The notes beneath the pieces are model-generated. The model did no database searches. It was given only the letters and a program-made list of their open reading frames with translations, and was not told the origin of the DNA. The translations under genes were made by a program, and so were the position numbers. 64,000 nucleotides of DNA from Acanthochlamys bracteata (Eukaryota; Streptophyta; Magnoliopsida; Pandanales; Velloziaceae): positions 1,059,001 through 1,123,000 of the forward strand of contig CM034126.1 in assembly GCA_019914995.1 (NCBI GenBank), read 5' to 3'. Shown in pieces: positions 21,879 to 34,020 of the stretch. Position 1 is the first letter of the stretch, and each line of letters starts with the position of its first letter.

Positions 21879-24744
21879 TATCGATCTATAACTACAAATT
21901 TTCAAAATTGGTCTTCAGTGTATCGACATTGAAGTTGAAGCAAAGCAAGTGAAGAAACAAAGAAGTCCGTGAGTGCCTGAACTGGCGAAGCGCGAGATAG
22001 AGTAGAGAAAATGCTGACGTAACCAATTCCTGATCATCATGTGAGTTTACGGATACCGAGGGAAACATTTCGACTGTAGATCCTACATGCGCACCGTAGA
22101 TGAAAAATAAATAGTTAAACCGAATTGCCCTCAATAGCATTTACGTAAATAATCAGACATTCGCAAGCAATTTAATATTGTTTGTTGTCGACATCTTTAG
22201 CCGGTGTTATGTCGAGAGTGGTAATTCGAGCTAGCTTTAATGGTGGATGAAGTAGGCGCATGGTGCGGATATAAGTAGCGTAAGGAGAAAAGGGAGTGGA
22301 GAGTCGCACGATTAGTCGATTGTAGAGCACGTGACAAGGCTGACAGCTTTTGGAGAGTAACGTCTCTCAATTAATTATATTTTATTTTTTATTTTCTATT
22401 TGATTTGCTTTATTGCTCTTGTTTCTCTGCAGTGCAGATTCTCACTGCAGCCGAAAAGAAAGAAAAGGTTCAACATTGGAAAACAGGAAAAGTGTTTTTT
22501 TTTTTTCTTTTTGAGAATTATAGAAAAGTTAATAAGACATGTAATAGAATTTTTGTAGATTTTATTAGTTTGTTAAGGATGTATTTCAAAGCGTTCGTAA
22601 ACTCATTTTTTTTTAAAAAAGATTTTAAGTTTCAAATAATTTATATATTTCGATTATACATAAAATTTAAAATTTTATTTATACAAAATTTTAATTTTTT
22701 ATTTACATATTTTATAATACAATTATATTTTTTTAATTTTTAATATATTTTTAAAATTTATTAAAATATAAATATTAAACTTTATTTTTTTTATTTTTTA
22801 TTTTGATAAAATTTAATTACAGACATTTGAAACACGCAATAACTATTTCACTTTTTCATTCAAAAATTTATATTTTGGTTAAAAGTTAAACGGGGTACTT
22901 CATTAAAAAATAAGGATTTAGAAAATTTAAAACTCAGGTGTTTGTAATCATTTTTTTTAACGAAAATATTTGATCATATAAGTTTTATAATAAAAAATAA
23001 TTTAGTAGAAAATGAGAACGAACACATTATTTATGAAACTGGAAGTATTATAGCTATTCAATATCACTGTCAAATTATAATATTTACTTGATTTAATGAC
23101 ATATTTATTAACATTTTGAATTCAATTTTTCGCCAAAATTTTTATTTTCAATTTACTTTTAAAATAAAATAATATAAAATTTAACTCAATGTTTTATAAA
23201 AAATTTTACTTTTAAAATTTAAATTTTATAACTAAAAAATTTTACTTTCGAATCACTTTCAAAACTTTCGAACTATTTTCAAACAAAGTAAAAATAAATT
23301 TTATTTGCAATCTTCACTTTTTAAGTAATTTATCTCTGCAATCTCATTTTTAGGTAACTTGGTTTTTGCTCTAAGCTCTTGATGAGCCTCAAACATTCCA
23401 AATTAGAATTTCTTTCATCTTGATTGGTCTAGTTTGCTATTTCCTGAGACAGACCTAATACCAGTGCTAGATCAGTTGGTCAGCTACTTTCTACTCATGG
23501 TCAGACTAGATAGGGGCTTTGTTGGAGCTAATTTAGGGCTTGAATTAAAAGCCCAACAACTAGCGCCGGTTGTTCTTCGACTGGTAAGTATGTGTTCTTT
23601 TTTAGGAAGTAAATTATAAAAACATAAATTATTATAAATAGTGCTGTTAAATTGAATTATTTATATTTTTTAAGAAATGACTTTTATATTTTATTGTGTA
23701 ATTGAAAAGTGAATCACCGACCAATCAAGACATCATAGATATTTGAAAATGCTTAGGTCAAATATTTTGTTTCGAATAAAAAATATTTTAAAAAAATTTC
23801 AATTTTTAATTTTAAAACATAATATATATAAAATATAGTAGCTATTACGCGTGATGCCGTTGTATTTCTATCTCATCTGTATATATATATATATAAATAT
23901 ATATTATGTATATATAATTTTTTATATTTTAAATATTTTAAAATATTTTACAGAATATCGTAAATAATTTTTTTAAAATATAAAGTTTTTTAAATGAAAA
24001 GTATTGTAATAATCTAAGCCAAACGTCCCCATCACGAGTTCATGTATAATTAAATTCATGATAAAGGTATTATTCAAATTAGCACAACGAGTTTGTGAAT
24101 GAGTTACGTGTCATATAAAAAAGTTAAAATTCATATGAAGACCCTCCGAAGTACAACACATACAAAATCTTCATAAGCAAGTTCAAATGGAGTGAACACT
24201 CTTCATGCTACTAGCAACTGCAGCGGAAGCGTTAAGTTCACTACAGCAATGAGGGGAAAAAAACACTAAATGAAAAATCTCCAAAAAATTTCAAGAGAAA
24301 AACGTGAACTTTTGTTTACTTCCTTAGACATCCTTCCAAAAATTTAAAGTCACCGACCAAAAACTGAAATGAAACGCATGCATGTATAAGTGCTTTATAT
24401 CCTAAAGTCCGTATTCGTGTTTTTTATTCCTTTTTAAAAACATTTTCTTCTTTTAATTATCAGTATAAAGTCACTGCAGTGGTGAAGTAGCTAGGTATAG
24501 AATATCTTATCAGAGAAATTAATTTCTTTACTCGGATATCTTGTCAAAATAAAAAATTTCTTCATATCCAAATGGCAAGCTCCATGTCTGTAAGTAGCTA
24601 GAAACCTGCAGCACTCTTGCATATCATATATATCAGTAACATCTTTCATTGTTTTTTAAGTTTGTACTAATGCAATACTAATGCAACAAGCAATAGTTTA
24701 CATCTGATGAAAATGAACACAGATTGAAAGAGAACACACCTGTG
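21879..24744. other. Divergent intergenic region between BSK2 and the NPF7-type gene
   Basis: Upstream DNA of both genes. The first 400 bp should hold the BSK2 leader and promoter. The rest is AT-rich and includes short repeat elements (about 22575-22840 and 23750-24030). Short open frames at 22405-22743 and 23434-23619 show no protein features. Confidence 0.4.
22575..22840. repeat. AT-rich MITE-like element
   Basis: The left end aaggatgtatttcaaagcgttcgtaa and the right end (other strand) attgcgtgtttcaaatgtctgtaa are imperfect inverted repeats. The same design, with GTGTTT..AAACGC..GTAA ends, recurs at 33212-33502 and 45012-45303. Confidence 0.5.
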
Positions 24745-26703
24745 ATGGATCAGTTGATTGGAACAATCGCCGGCCGATTAAAAGCAAGACGGGTGGATGG
24801 AGATCAGGAATTCTTCTTCTTTGTAAGCATACCTCTCTTAGTCTCTAGAGATAAATTTCAAGATACAATGAAATAATTTCAGAAAAGTATTTCACGCTTC
24901 TTCTCAACAGTCAATCAAGCACTGGCGACAATGGCGCTTTCAGGAGTAGGAGTGAACCTGGTGCTGTTCATGACAAGGGTAATGCAACAGGACAACGCGG
25001 AAGCTGCAAATAATGTGAGTGTATGGACTGGTACAACATGCATCTTCTCTTTGCTTGGGGCTTTCATTAGCGACTCGTATTGGGGAAGATACAAGACTTG
25101 TGCCATCTTCCAGTTCATCTTCATATGCGTAAGCATGCTCGCAGACTTGGTGTTATGAATCTTTTCTCAGTTTACGTGATTTAATGCTGTAAAAAAATGT
25201 TGTGTTGCTATTGACAGGGTCTGCTAGAACTAACATTATCATCACACTTTCTCCTGAAGAAAAACAGAGAACCAACAGTAGCAGAGATTGTAGTATTCAA
25301 GCTATCCATTTACCAGATTGCGCTTGGTAACGGTGCCTACCAACCTGTTGTGGCAACATTTGGTGCAGATCAGTTCGATGAGAATGATCCTTTAGAAAGC
25401 CAATCCAAGATTGCATTCTTCAGTTACTTCTATCTTGCAAATAATCTTGGGACTCTAGTTTCAAATACTTTTCTGGCTTACATAGAAGATCAAGGGGACT
25501 GGGTGCTAGGTTTCGGAGTTTCTTCGGCAGCTGCCTTGATTGCGGTGGTCTTGTTCATGGCTGGTACATGGAATTTTAGATACTTCAAGGCAACTGGCAA
25601 CACGGTTTGTAGGATCTGTCAAGTGCTTTCGGTTAAGAAATTCAGGTTGCAGGAGACGCGCGCAGTAGAGGATTTATATGAAGCTGAAAAGAATCATGAA
25701 AATGTCGAAAATGGACTGAAAAGAATATTGCACACTCCTGACTTCAAGTAAGTCATCAACTGAGAAAACAATTTGATATTACAAACACTATAAGTTGAAA
25801 TCTTCTAATTTTACTTGATTTCATCAACCTTTTAGATCCCTAGATAAAGCTGCGATAATAACAGAAAAAGAAATCTGCCATAATGAAGACGAACGCCGCT
25901 TGAATCAGTGGAACCTCTGTACTGTTACACAAGTTGAAGAGCTGAAGTGTATACTGAGACTTTTACCTATCTGGTTATGCACAATTATGTACTCAGTAGT
26001 GTACGCTCAAATGGCTTCAGTTTTCATCGAACAAGGTGCTGCTATGAAAAGAAGGATCAGAAACTTCGACATCCCTCCAGCAAGCATGTCAATCTTTGAG
26101 ATCTTAGGTGTGGCATTCTTAATCTTCCTATACCAAAATTGCATCGTTCCACTGTTGCGTAGATTGAAGAAATCATCAAAAGGAATCTCAGAGCTTCGTA
26201 AGATGGGAATTGGGTTAGTTATGGCAGCTCTCACGATGATTTCTGCAGGAATTGTTGAGACCCAGAGGTTGAAGTACTCGAGAAATAACTCAAGTTCCTT
26301 GAGCATTGTATGGCAAATACCACAGTATGTTCTAATGGGAGCTTCTGAGGTGTTCATGTACGTAGCGCAGCTTGAATTCTTCAATGCACAGACACCAGAT
26401 GGTCTGAAAAGCTTCGGGAGCGCTCTCTACATAGCGTCCATGGCTGCGGGAAACTACGTAAGCAGCTTGTTAGTAACATTAGTCATGAAGATAACTACCA
26501 GTACTGGCGACAAGATTGTTTGGATATCTGAAAATTTGAACCAGGGTCATACGGACAGGTTCTATTTTTTGATAGCAGCACTAACAGCTATTGACATTGG
26601 TTTCTTCATAGCATCTGCCATGCGATTCAGATGCATATCGTTAAAAAGAAGTATAGATGAAACAAATGAAGCTACGAATACACCTTGTACAATCGATGTT
26701 TGA
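24745..26703 (+). CDS. NPF7.3: NPF7-subfamily (NRT1/PTR) transporter, NPF7.3-like
   Basis: Four exons with consistent phases: 24745-24823, 24911-25128, 25218-25747, 25836-26703; 564 residues. It is a 12-helix major-facilitator protein. Recognisable family sequence includes GVGVNLVLFMTRV in helix 1, SLLGAFISDSYWGRYKTCAIF, FGADQFDEND, FFSYFYLANNLGTL, LPIWLCTIMYSVVYAQM and FFNAQTPDGLKSFGSAL. The helix-1 ExxE[R/K] motif usual for proton-coupled NPF proteins is absent (NQALATMALSG), as recalled for NPF7.3, which loads nitrate/K+ into xylem. The N-terminus is short (MDQLIGTIAGRLKSKTGGW) and the C-terminus lacks the acidic tail I recall for Arabidopsis NPF7.3. Proximity to TOM2B and TOM2A favours NPF7.3, but NPF7.1 or 7.2 are possible; substrate cannot be read from sequence. 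Confidence 0.9.
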
Positions 26704-27245
26704 TTATCGCGTAAAGCTGAGCTGTAGCTATAAGTTGTATATATGCTGAAACCTGAAGCTATAGTCTTTCAGCTTCTTGACAAGGTTCTGCTAACAAGTT
26801 TTTGGGATAGAAAATTCTTATGTTTCAGTGTATTAGTGTAATTACCCATAGGGGAGAGTTCCATTGTATAACTTATTTTTCTTGAAAAACATTAAGGAGC
26901 CGTTTGAGAGTTCTTATGAGTTCTACTATTTAAACCTCAAAAAAATAATAAAAATAAGTAATAAAAAGATTTTATTAATTAGAATTTTTTTATATTTTAT
27001 GAAAATTTAAATAAATTTTATAAACTATTCTAAAAAATTTATTAAAAAATATGAAATGAAAATTTTAATTGGACCAAATCTGCTAAACATTTTAGTCAGA
27101 GGCTATACAAAAATGCCAAGTCATCGGTCACGGGGACCATAAATGGATAATACATATTATTGTGGATTTTACTTGTAAGTCTCTTTCCATATATACTACT
27201 CCCTTTCAATTTCATTCATTTAATCGGAAAAGAGAATTTATTAGA
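26704..27245. other. Intergenic region with an AT-rich short element
   Basis: The NPF 3' UTR is followed by an AT-rich element of about 190 bp starting aggagccgtttgagagttct (about 26896) and ending before tctgctaaacatttt (about 27090), and then by the TOM2B leader. No gene is seen. Confidence 0.45.
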
Positions 27246-28975
27246 ATGGATCGCCGGCGAGAGACGATGGCGTCTCCGGGGAGAGGAGGCGGAGATGTAG
27301 GACGGGAAGGAAGGAGCGCGGCGGCTTCGTTAGCGGAGCAGATAAGCCAGGCGGTGCAATCTACTTCGAATCTTCTCCAGCTGATGCGCGACTCCTCGCC
27401 CTCCCAGGTTTTTTAGTAGATCAGTTTTTTAATTGATTAAGCTATAAAGGTCTAGGTTGAATTGATTGAGAAACTCTGTAATATTGGTTTCATAGTAATA
27501 GATTTCGAACTACTGAGTTACCTTGGTTTGTTGTTGCTGTTGGGTATTTACCGAATTTTGTCGTAGTTTGTAAACTTCGGATTTCAGTCAATTTTACAAA
27601 CACTGTACTGGTCTTATACCTCCATAAAAAATTATTAGTAAATGTTCTCTCTTTTGACTGAAATCATCTTTGTTTAAGAGAGTAGTTATTGGATTTTAAT
27701 TATTGCTTCTGATTAGTGTAAGCAAATGAATGAATAGTAGTCGGGGTTTTAATAGATGAGAGAGATATTTGTTAGTGAACTTATTAGAAACTTCCTTATG
27801 AAGAAAATGCTGACACCATGAATTAATTAAAAGCCAGACAAAATTTCTGCCAACAGCTTCTCCAAATTAATCTTCTCTTTTTTTTTTTTTGGTTCATTAA
27901 GGAATTCGCTATCAATCTGGGGTAACCTTTAGCTCAGGTAAAGTATTTTGATGTTGATATTAAATTCTAGAGGTCTGTATTTGAAAACATGTGTAAATAG
28001 CCAATGATTGAAGTCAAACAAAACTTGTAATTGCAACTAAAACAGATCTATTACTGATTGAAAAATTGTGCATTCATAAACTGTGTAACATTTAAAGAAG
28101 TTCAGCAACTTAACAAGTTGTTTTAAGTTGCCTGGGAAATGATGAATTTCGCAGTCCGTTTGCCCATGTATTGACTTTTGGTGTGAATTAGCTTTTTCTG
28201 TAGCTCGGCATGGTTGTTGTTTGAAGAAATTAGAAAACAAATATATGTTTTCTTAAGTTGAGGTATATATGGTGTGTCAATTTATGATGGTGATAATATC
28301 TTTCATCCTATCATTTGCAGGCTCATCTTGTAAAGCTTCCTCGGAATCTGATGGCCAAAGTACCTACTGTCAAGAACACAGGTCATGTATGTTAGTATCA
28401 TCTCTATAAGTAGAACATATTTGGTAATCTCTGAGGCCTTGCTTTGAAGTTGTATTCTCCAGGTTCTAGAGCAACTACCTCAGGTCATTGCATCTCTGGA
28501 TGCTTATACAGAAAGTAGTCTACAGAGGTAAGTCTACAAATGCGATTTATTCTTACTCAAGTCTCCATTAGAAGTAGGCATTTTCATGTAGTTAATGGGG
28601 AGCTTGAAATACTTCACATAGTTCAGTTTATTGTGTTCTTAGTTTTGATTGGCGCGATACGTTTAAGTAATTTATCGTTGTACTGGGTATATACAAATTT
28701 TAGGCATTTTATTTATGAAGTCACTTGATTAATTTGCTCTAATTGTCTGTTGTTTTACATGTAGTGTTTCTCATCTCAAGACTGTTTCTCAGTTATTATC
28801 AAACATGGAAAGCTCACAGCTGAAGTCTTTGTCCTCCTACCGTCAGCCGGGAGAGTTGAAAGATAGTGTCTTGGACAGATCTTCGGGACCTTCTACTGGG
28901 ACCTCTACAGGTAATTACTTTCTGCTTGCAAGTATATACTTTTTTTGCAGCCCTTCCAGAATCCAGATGCTATGA
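27246..28975 (+). CDS. TOM2B: TOM2B, small basic host factor for tobamovirus multiplication
   Basis: Exons 27246-27407, 28321-28386, 28463-28527, and a last exon from 28765. The protein opens MDRRRETMASPGRGGGDVG, and a second ATG is at 27267. The core SLAEQISQAVQSTSNLLQLM, LVKLPRNLMAKVPTVKNTG and VLEQLPQVIASLDAY matches the small Arabidopsis TOM2B (At1g32370, about 122 aa), identified with TOM2A as a plant gene supporting tobamovirus multiplication. Its cellular role is unknown. The 3' end is ambiguous. Reading through gives a stop at 28973-28975, chosen here (about 168 aa). Splicing at ACAG/GTAATT (28910/28911) to an acceptor at 29229 would instead end at 29318. A tempting acceptor at 28950 would make a 40-nt intron, too short for plants. 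No membrane segment or signal peptide is visible. Confidence 0.82.
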
Positions 28976-29318
28976 CACGTAGTTTGATCCCTTCTTTCTT
29001 GTGTATGGTTTCCCTTCTTCTACACGTTCCTCTTCTGTGTTTAACATTTATGTCCATACTCTTGGATAGAACATATCTCCATTAACTTCATCTTCCAAGT
29101 TAACCTTTTGAAGTGTATATGGTTTATCTTCATCATTAATTGATATCGAGCTGCCTCAAATGCTTAATAGTTGTGTACCTTATAGTTTATTACTTCTTAC
29201 AGATGGTTGATTTGTTTAATAAAGTGCAGAGAAGGAATTTTCCTGTGAAAGTTTGAAGGGCAACTTGCTATATCATTTTGGAGAGCCAGAACAACCATTG
29301 CATCATCTACGAAAGTGA

Positions 29319-31033
29319 ACTTGACATGGATTATTTCTGATGTTTCTAATATGCTACCCATTACTTGTATTGCATGTTCTCATTTCAAATCTTTCATATG
29401 CAAACGTTGGAAGGAGTGATCATAAGAAGCTGTGAATGGTGTTGATAATATGTTGATTGACATTTTAATGTTAAATATGCAAACTTGTACCTACTACTTG
29501 TATAGTTTCTCTCATGCATGTTAAACATGTTGACTGACATTTTAATGTTTACTCCAAAATTGTGCTCTTTCGGGAGTTTATGGTTTTGCCATTTGGTGGC
29601 TTCTTTAGTAAGAATTAGTTCAAACTAAGGACTGGTTTTCCAACTATTAAGAAATAAAACTGAATGCTTCGTATATATTAAGCATCTGATCAGCTAACAG
29701 TCTAGTTCTCTGCCCTGCTTGTAGTGTCATTTGCATTTATGGCTTTATTTGGTTGCGCTTATTTGCAGATTAATTCTTCTCTGCTCAGTCAAATTGTTCT
29801 ATGCCTTTTAGAACTTTACATGCAAGTAACCATATTTATTCAGACTACGTGTAATCTCTCTTCCAGAAGGAATGCTGGTGGCTGCAGCACTGCTTCCGTA
29901 TGGAGTGACATTGTAGTCAATTACCTTACAAGGATATCCATAAAACATTATGTAAAGTTGTTTCCTAAATGCAGTATTTCATTAAGGCACATATCAATCA
30001 ACAACAGCGATTGCAAGCATAAACTTGATATCACTTGAACTATATCGTAAATTTCATAGCCTAGATTGAAATATCTGCTTTATGAAGAACATAAGCAACT
30101 AATCACCAAGAGCTAATCCAAGAATTTCTCAAAGAGCTGACTGTTACCTAGTTCTCCATGAGGCACAGTTCATTTGGCAGGCAGGACTTTTAAATGCTCA
30201 CTCTGGACTAGCTAATCAAAACTAATCACCGATGTCGATTACTAAAATGGTGGGCAATGCTAACCAAGTATTTCAACTAACAAAATTCGAATATCTGATT
30301 TCTTGCAGCAAATCCTCAGCATCAAAAGCAGATAAGATTTAAATCAGAAGAATAGTATTTTGAGAGAGGCTCAACTAATTAGACAAGCAACTGACTATGG
30401 ATTCATTAACTATTCTCTAGCCAACGACGGTGACTTTCGATAGTATCATGGTGATAGTCACACTTCAGTACTGCATCTCAGCTCCAGCACAGGACCTTGG
30501 TTCTACAGCATATGAACTTAATGCACAAATAACAAGTAATTTCTCGTGCCGTTGTACCAAATAACAAAATCAGTATGTTTACATTTTTTTTCACTCACAT
30601 TTAAGATTCAAAATGAAGGCTCCCACGGAGCTGAGTAAACTTATATCAGCTAATTAATGCCATTGAGACCATGAGCACAAGACTCCTTCACACAAAGCTT
30701 ACATGAAAGCATCAGGAGCTTTAGATTCGGAATTCATTCAGCGTGAACAGAACAGAAGGTGCCATGATTGCAACTTTCAGGTTCCAGAACTACATACTAC
30801 ACAGTGAATTTCGTTATCTTTGTATATATGTACACTACATCACATCAGTTACTCGACCTGTTTCTTTGAAACAGCTAATGATCGATGAACAGCATTTCAG
30901 CTTGATAATCAGCATCCACATAAGAAGTAATCCATTGGCTTGCATTCACGACATCTTACAAATTGACTGGTCAGTAGGAGATTTTAAAATAGATACTCTT
31001 TTATTGCGAACCTGTCCTCAGGAACTCAACTTC
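29319..31033. other. Convergent intergenic region between TOM2B and the zinc-finger gene
   Basis: It should hold both 3' UTRs. Open frames at 29724-30038 and 30743-31105 do not read like proteins. No repeat with clear ends was found. Confidence 0.4.
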
Positions 31034-32072
31034 TCATTGTGGATGTTTGTTAACCATTTCCATAAAGTGGAAGCCCATGATGTCTCTATATTCACCAGTT
31101 CCTAGGCATCGGTTACAATAATCAAGCCCACTGCCACCACAATTTCTGCACCTGCAAAATGCAACATTTTCGCAACAATTAACCAAATCCAATTTGGCAA
31201 ACATTTAAATCAAGGTTGAGTTGAATTTCATTTGGGTTAGGTACAAGAATTCGCAGAAAAAGAACAAAAAATAAAAAACAGCCTAGTGAAACCAAGGAGA
31301 GTTTGTGAAAACTTAACATGTAGCGGTACTCATCAAAGTAGCGATTTCTTTATCAATCAAGAAGCAGACGTCTCACCATTTGGGCCATTCCCCTTTCGGT
31401 AGCACTGGTAGATGTACATAATTCGTCCTACCTGCAATATTAGTGAAACAGGTCATTTCTAAAGGTTAAACAGGCACAAATGCGTTCAACATCAAGAAGC
31501 TTTAGCATACGAGAGCAATAGGACCTTTTCCTTTGCAATAACGGCACTGACGTCTCCCGCTTCCACTACACACCACACATGGTGGATCAGGCTTTTTCAT
31601 TCCTTCTTTCCGAACATTAGACTACACATGCATCAACAAATTTTTTAAGTTAGGATTGCCAGGTTCATCAAATAAGCTAAAGGCTCCTGCTTTTAATCAA
31701 TCAATGAAAAGCCCATACGCAAGAAGAAACAAAATGTAAAAAACCACAACAGACCCCGCCAAAATCACCCACTCGTCAAACAAAACTATACTCTTCGGTC
31801 ACTGTGCTCGAAACGAAATGCTACTAATTAGAAAGCAGTGACTTAGGTTCCAGTTAATAAAATATCAACAGAATAAGAATCAGAGCAACAATCAAACAGA
31901 AGAATAAGTATTGTTCATTTTGCTGACTGAGATTAATAACACCAACCTCAGTGCGGACGATCCACGACGGCCGGGAGAGTTTAAGGCGGGCATGGTTGCC
32001 GTTGTGTGCAGGCGGCGGAGGAAAATGGGAGCCCACCATGGCGGCGTTGATGGCGGCTATCGGCGGAGCCAT
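31034..32072 (-). CDS. Plastid-type DnaJ cysteine-rich (zinc-finger) protein without J domain
   Basis: Four exons with consistent phases: 31947-32072, 31525-31621, 31377-31431, 31034-31151; 131 residues. The N-terminal 40 residues are Ala/Pro/Ser-rich with few acids, compatible with a plastid transit peptide. Four CxxCxGxG-type motifs follow: CVVCSGSG, CRYCKGKG, CRNCGGSG and CNRCLGTG. Together they form the two-zinc DnaJ cysteine-rich fold. The J domain is missing, as in BSD2 (RuBisCO assembly chaperone) and LQY1 (photosystem II repair). The ending GEYRDIMGFHFMEMVNKHPQ and the linker NYVHLPVLPKGEWPKW place it near the At5g17840-type members, as far as I recall. Role inferred: protein-disulphide or assembly chaperone in the chloroplast. 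The family is firm; the exact orthologue is not. Confidence 0.87.
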
Positions 32073-32893
32073 CGTTCTCCGACGTATTCCGGTGTCGTTT
32101 ATCTGGTGACTGTCTGACTGATTGGATGGGCTTCTCTAGACCCAAAAATGTTTTATCCATTCTTAAGTAGGCCGGTTTTAATAAACGACCCAACGTTCTA
32201 CACATCCATTTTTTTCTCTTAAACTTGGATTACACCTTTTCTTCTCTCTTTGTAAATTTAATTAGAGAGTTCACATAAAATCAAAAGAGTAATTTTTGTC
32301 AAATCAAACTACTAGCTACTTCAGGCGTTAAAATTTTAATCGCACCGGGCTCCAAGACGAGGGGACGTTTGGACTTCGGAGTCCGTTCTGCTCATTGTCT
32401 TCATTTTAATTTTTAATTTTAAATTTTAAATTGAGTGTATAAAAAATTCGTATAATTATAAAATTATATATTTTTATTATTTTCGTTTGATGTAAATAGT
32501 ATAAGCTTGTCTTTTCAAAATTTTTATTTAAGTACCTCTAAACGTCTGGATCTGTAAATGAAAACTTATTTACTATGGGCTTTATTTTAAATTACAAAAC
32601 TTATTTTTAAAAATAAAATAATAAATATTTTAAAATAATTTTTTGATTAAGAATTTATTTTTAATATATAATTAATATAAAATGTTTTATTAAAATTTTT
32701 TTATATTTTAAAAATTTAAATTTTAATTTTTTAAAATAAGTTTATTTCACCATAAACACGTCCTTTTAATAAAGAGAGAGCAAAAGAGCTACCATTGCTG
32801 TTGCTGTACTATCATCGAAACAATCACAAGGACACTAATTTTGATCAGATCATATCCCTCACGTCGCACATCGCCGGCAGCCGAGGCTGAAGC

Positions 32894-33052
32894 ATGCCGC
32901 GGTTGATGCGGCATACCATTGTCGCGTTACAGATTTTAGCAGTCTTGATCTTGCATTTGCATGCTTCAGCATTTGCATCCGATGAACGGCGGCGTGTGTC
33001 TCTTGGCGCTCTGCGTACGTTACGGCGTTGGTCTCTCCGGAAAGTGCACTGA
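32894..33052 (+). CDS. Orphan 52-codon ORF with signal-peptide-like start (possible gene remnant)
   Basis: ATG at 32894 opens a frame with a basic start and a hydrophobic core (MPRLMRHTIVALQILAVLIL, then HLHASAFASDE), typical of a signal peptide, continuing RRRVSLGALRTLRRWSLRKVH and a TGA. From 32961 another forward frame overlaps it and carries a Cys-rich stretch (GKCTDLMESTWYCPESRSVR) up to a possible donor attag/GTATTG near 33125. The block is much richer in G+C than its flanks, as coding DNA is here. It may be the first exon of a broken or short gene, with a frameshift between the two frames. I do not recognise it. Confidence 0.3.
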   Translation: MPRLMRHTIVALQILAVLILHLHASAFASDERRRVSLGALRTLRRWSLRKVH

Positions 33053-33211
33053 TCTCATGGAGTCCACGTGGTACTGCCCTGAGAGTCGCTCGGTCCGGCT
33101 CTGCACTTATGAAGGCCGGATTAGGTATTGCATTCTCATCTTCTCCTTTTTGGATATTTCTGTGTTTCTTCCCTGCGCATTAATATTGGAAATACATTTG
33201 AACCTAAAAAA

Positions 33212-33502
33212 ACGTGTTTTAAATATACGTAATTGAATTTTATAAAAATAAAAATTAAAAATAAAATTTTTTAAAAAATAAAATAGAAATAGAGTTCAGT
33301 ATTTATATTTTAATAAATTTTAGAAGTGCGTTAAAAATTAAAAAATATAATTATATTAAAAAATATGTAAATAAAAAATTAAAACTGAAATTTTGTATGT
33401 AAAAATAAAATTTTAAATTTTTTGTATAATTAAAATATATGAACTATTTAAAATTCAAAATCTGATAAAAAAAATAAAATTATGCGCGTTTAAAACACGC
33501 AC
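33212..33502. repeat. AT-rich MITE-like element
   Basis: The left end acgtgttttaaatatacgtaa and the right end on the other strand gcgtgttttaaacgcgcataa are inverted repeats of about 20 bp enclosing 250 bp of A+T. The internal sequence tacgtaattgaattttataaa matches the start of the copy at 45012. Confidence 0.55.
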
Positions 33503-34020
33503 TAACTGAAACTCCTACTAAAGCAAGCAATACAAAATTGCAGACTCTTATCTGCACAACAAAACTATTCGTTTGAAGTTGCTTCAAAAATAGAACGTAT
33601 AAAATAGAACTTCTTTTTTTTTTTTTGAAAAAAACAACTTGCTAAATTTTTATTTAAACAATAAGAATAAAATAGAAGATGTAATAATATTGCAGAACAA
33701 TTTACCTTATGCCTTTCAAACTTCTTTAAAAAGTTCTAAATATTATTTTTTTAATTAAACAGTAAACTTGCTTTCTCAAACATTTAATAGCTCAACATTA
33801 GCGCCTTCCATAAATACAGGTGAGACATTTGAAGAAGCAAACGTCAACAAGTTTGAGTAGGTAGTAAAAAAAAAAAAAAAAAAAAAAAGAAAGAAAAAAG
33901 GAAAAAGATAAGAATGTCTCTACACTGCACAACTAATAGGAAAGATTACTCTTAGATCACAAAAAAAGAAAGGTAATACGGCGATATCTTCACAGAAACT
34001 CAATCTGGAGCACTGAAACT

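Larger units (their letters stand above)
32073..34020. other. Intergenic region with repeats and an orphan coding-like island
   Basis: The zinc-finger gene promoter is followed by AT-rich short elements (about 32365-32765), a GC-rich island with overlapping frames (32880-33125, listed separately), a MITE-like element at 33212-33502 and an A-rich run near 33868-33890 before the TOM2A stop codon. Confidence 0.45.

Noticed and set aside
22405..22743. 112-codon plus-strand open frame upstream of BSK2
   Set aside because: It is Phe/Ile/Lys-rich translation of an AT-rich repeat element and has no protein-like pattern.
28951..28983. Short TOM2B exon after the strong acceptor at 28950
   Set aside because: With the available donor the intron would be 40 nt, below the plant minimum of about 60-70 nt.
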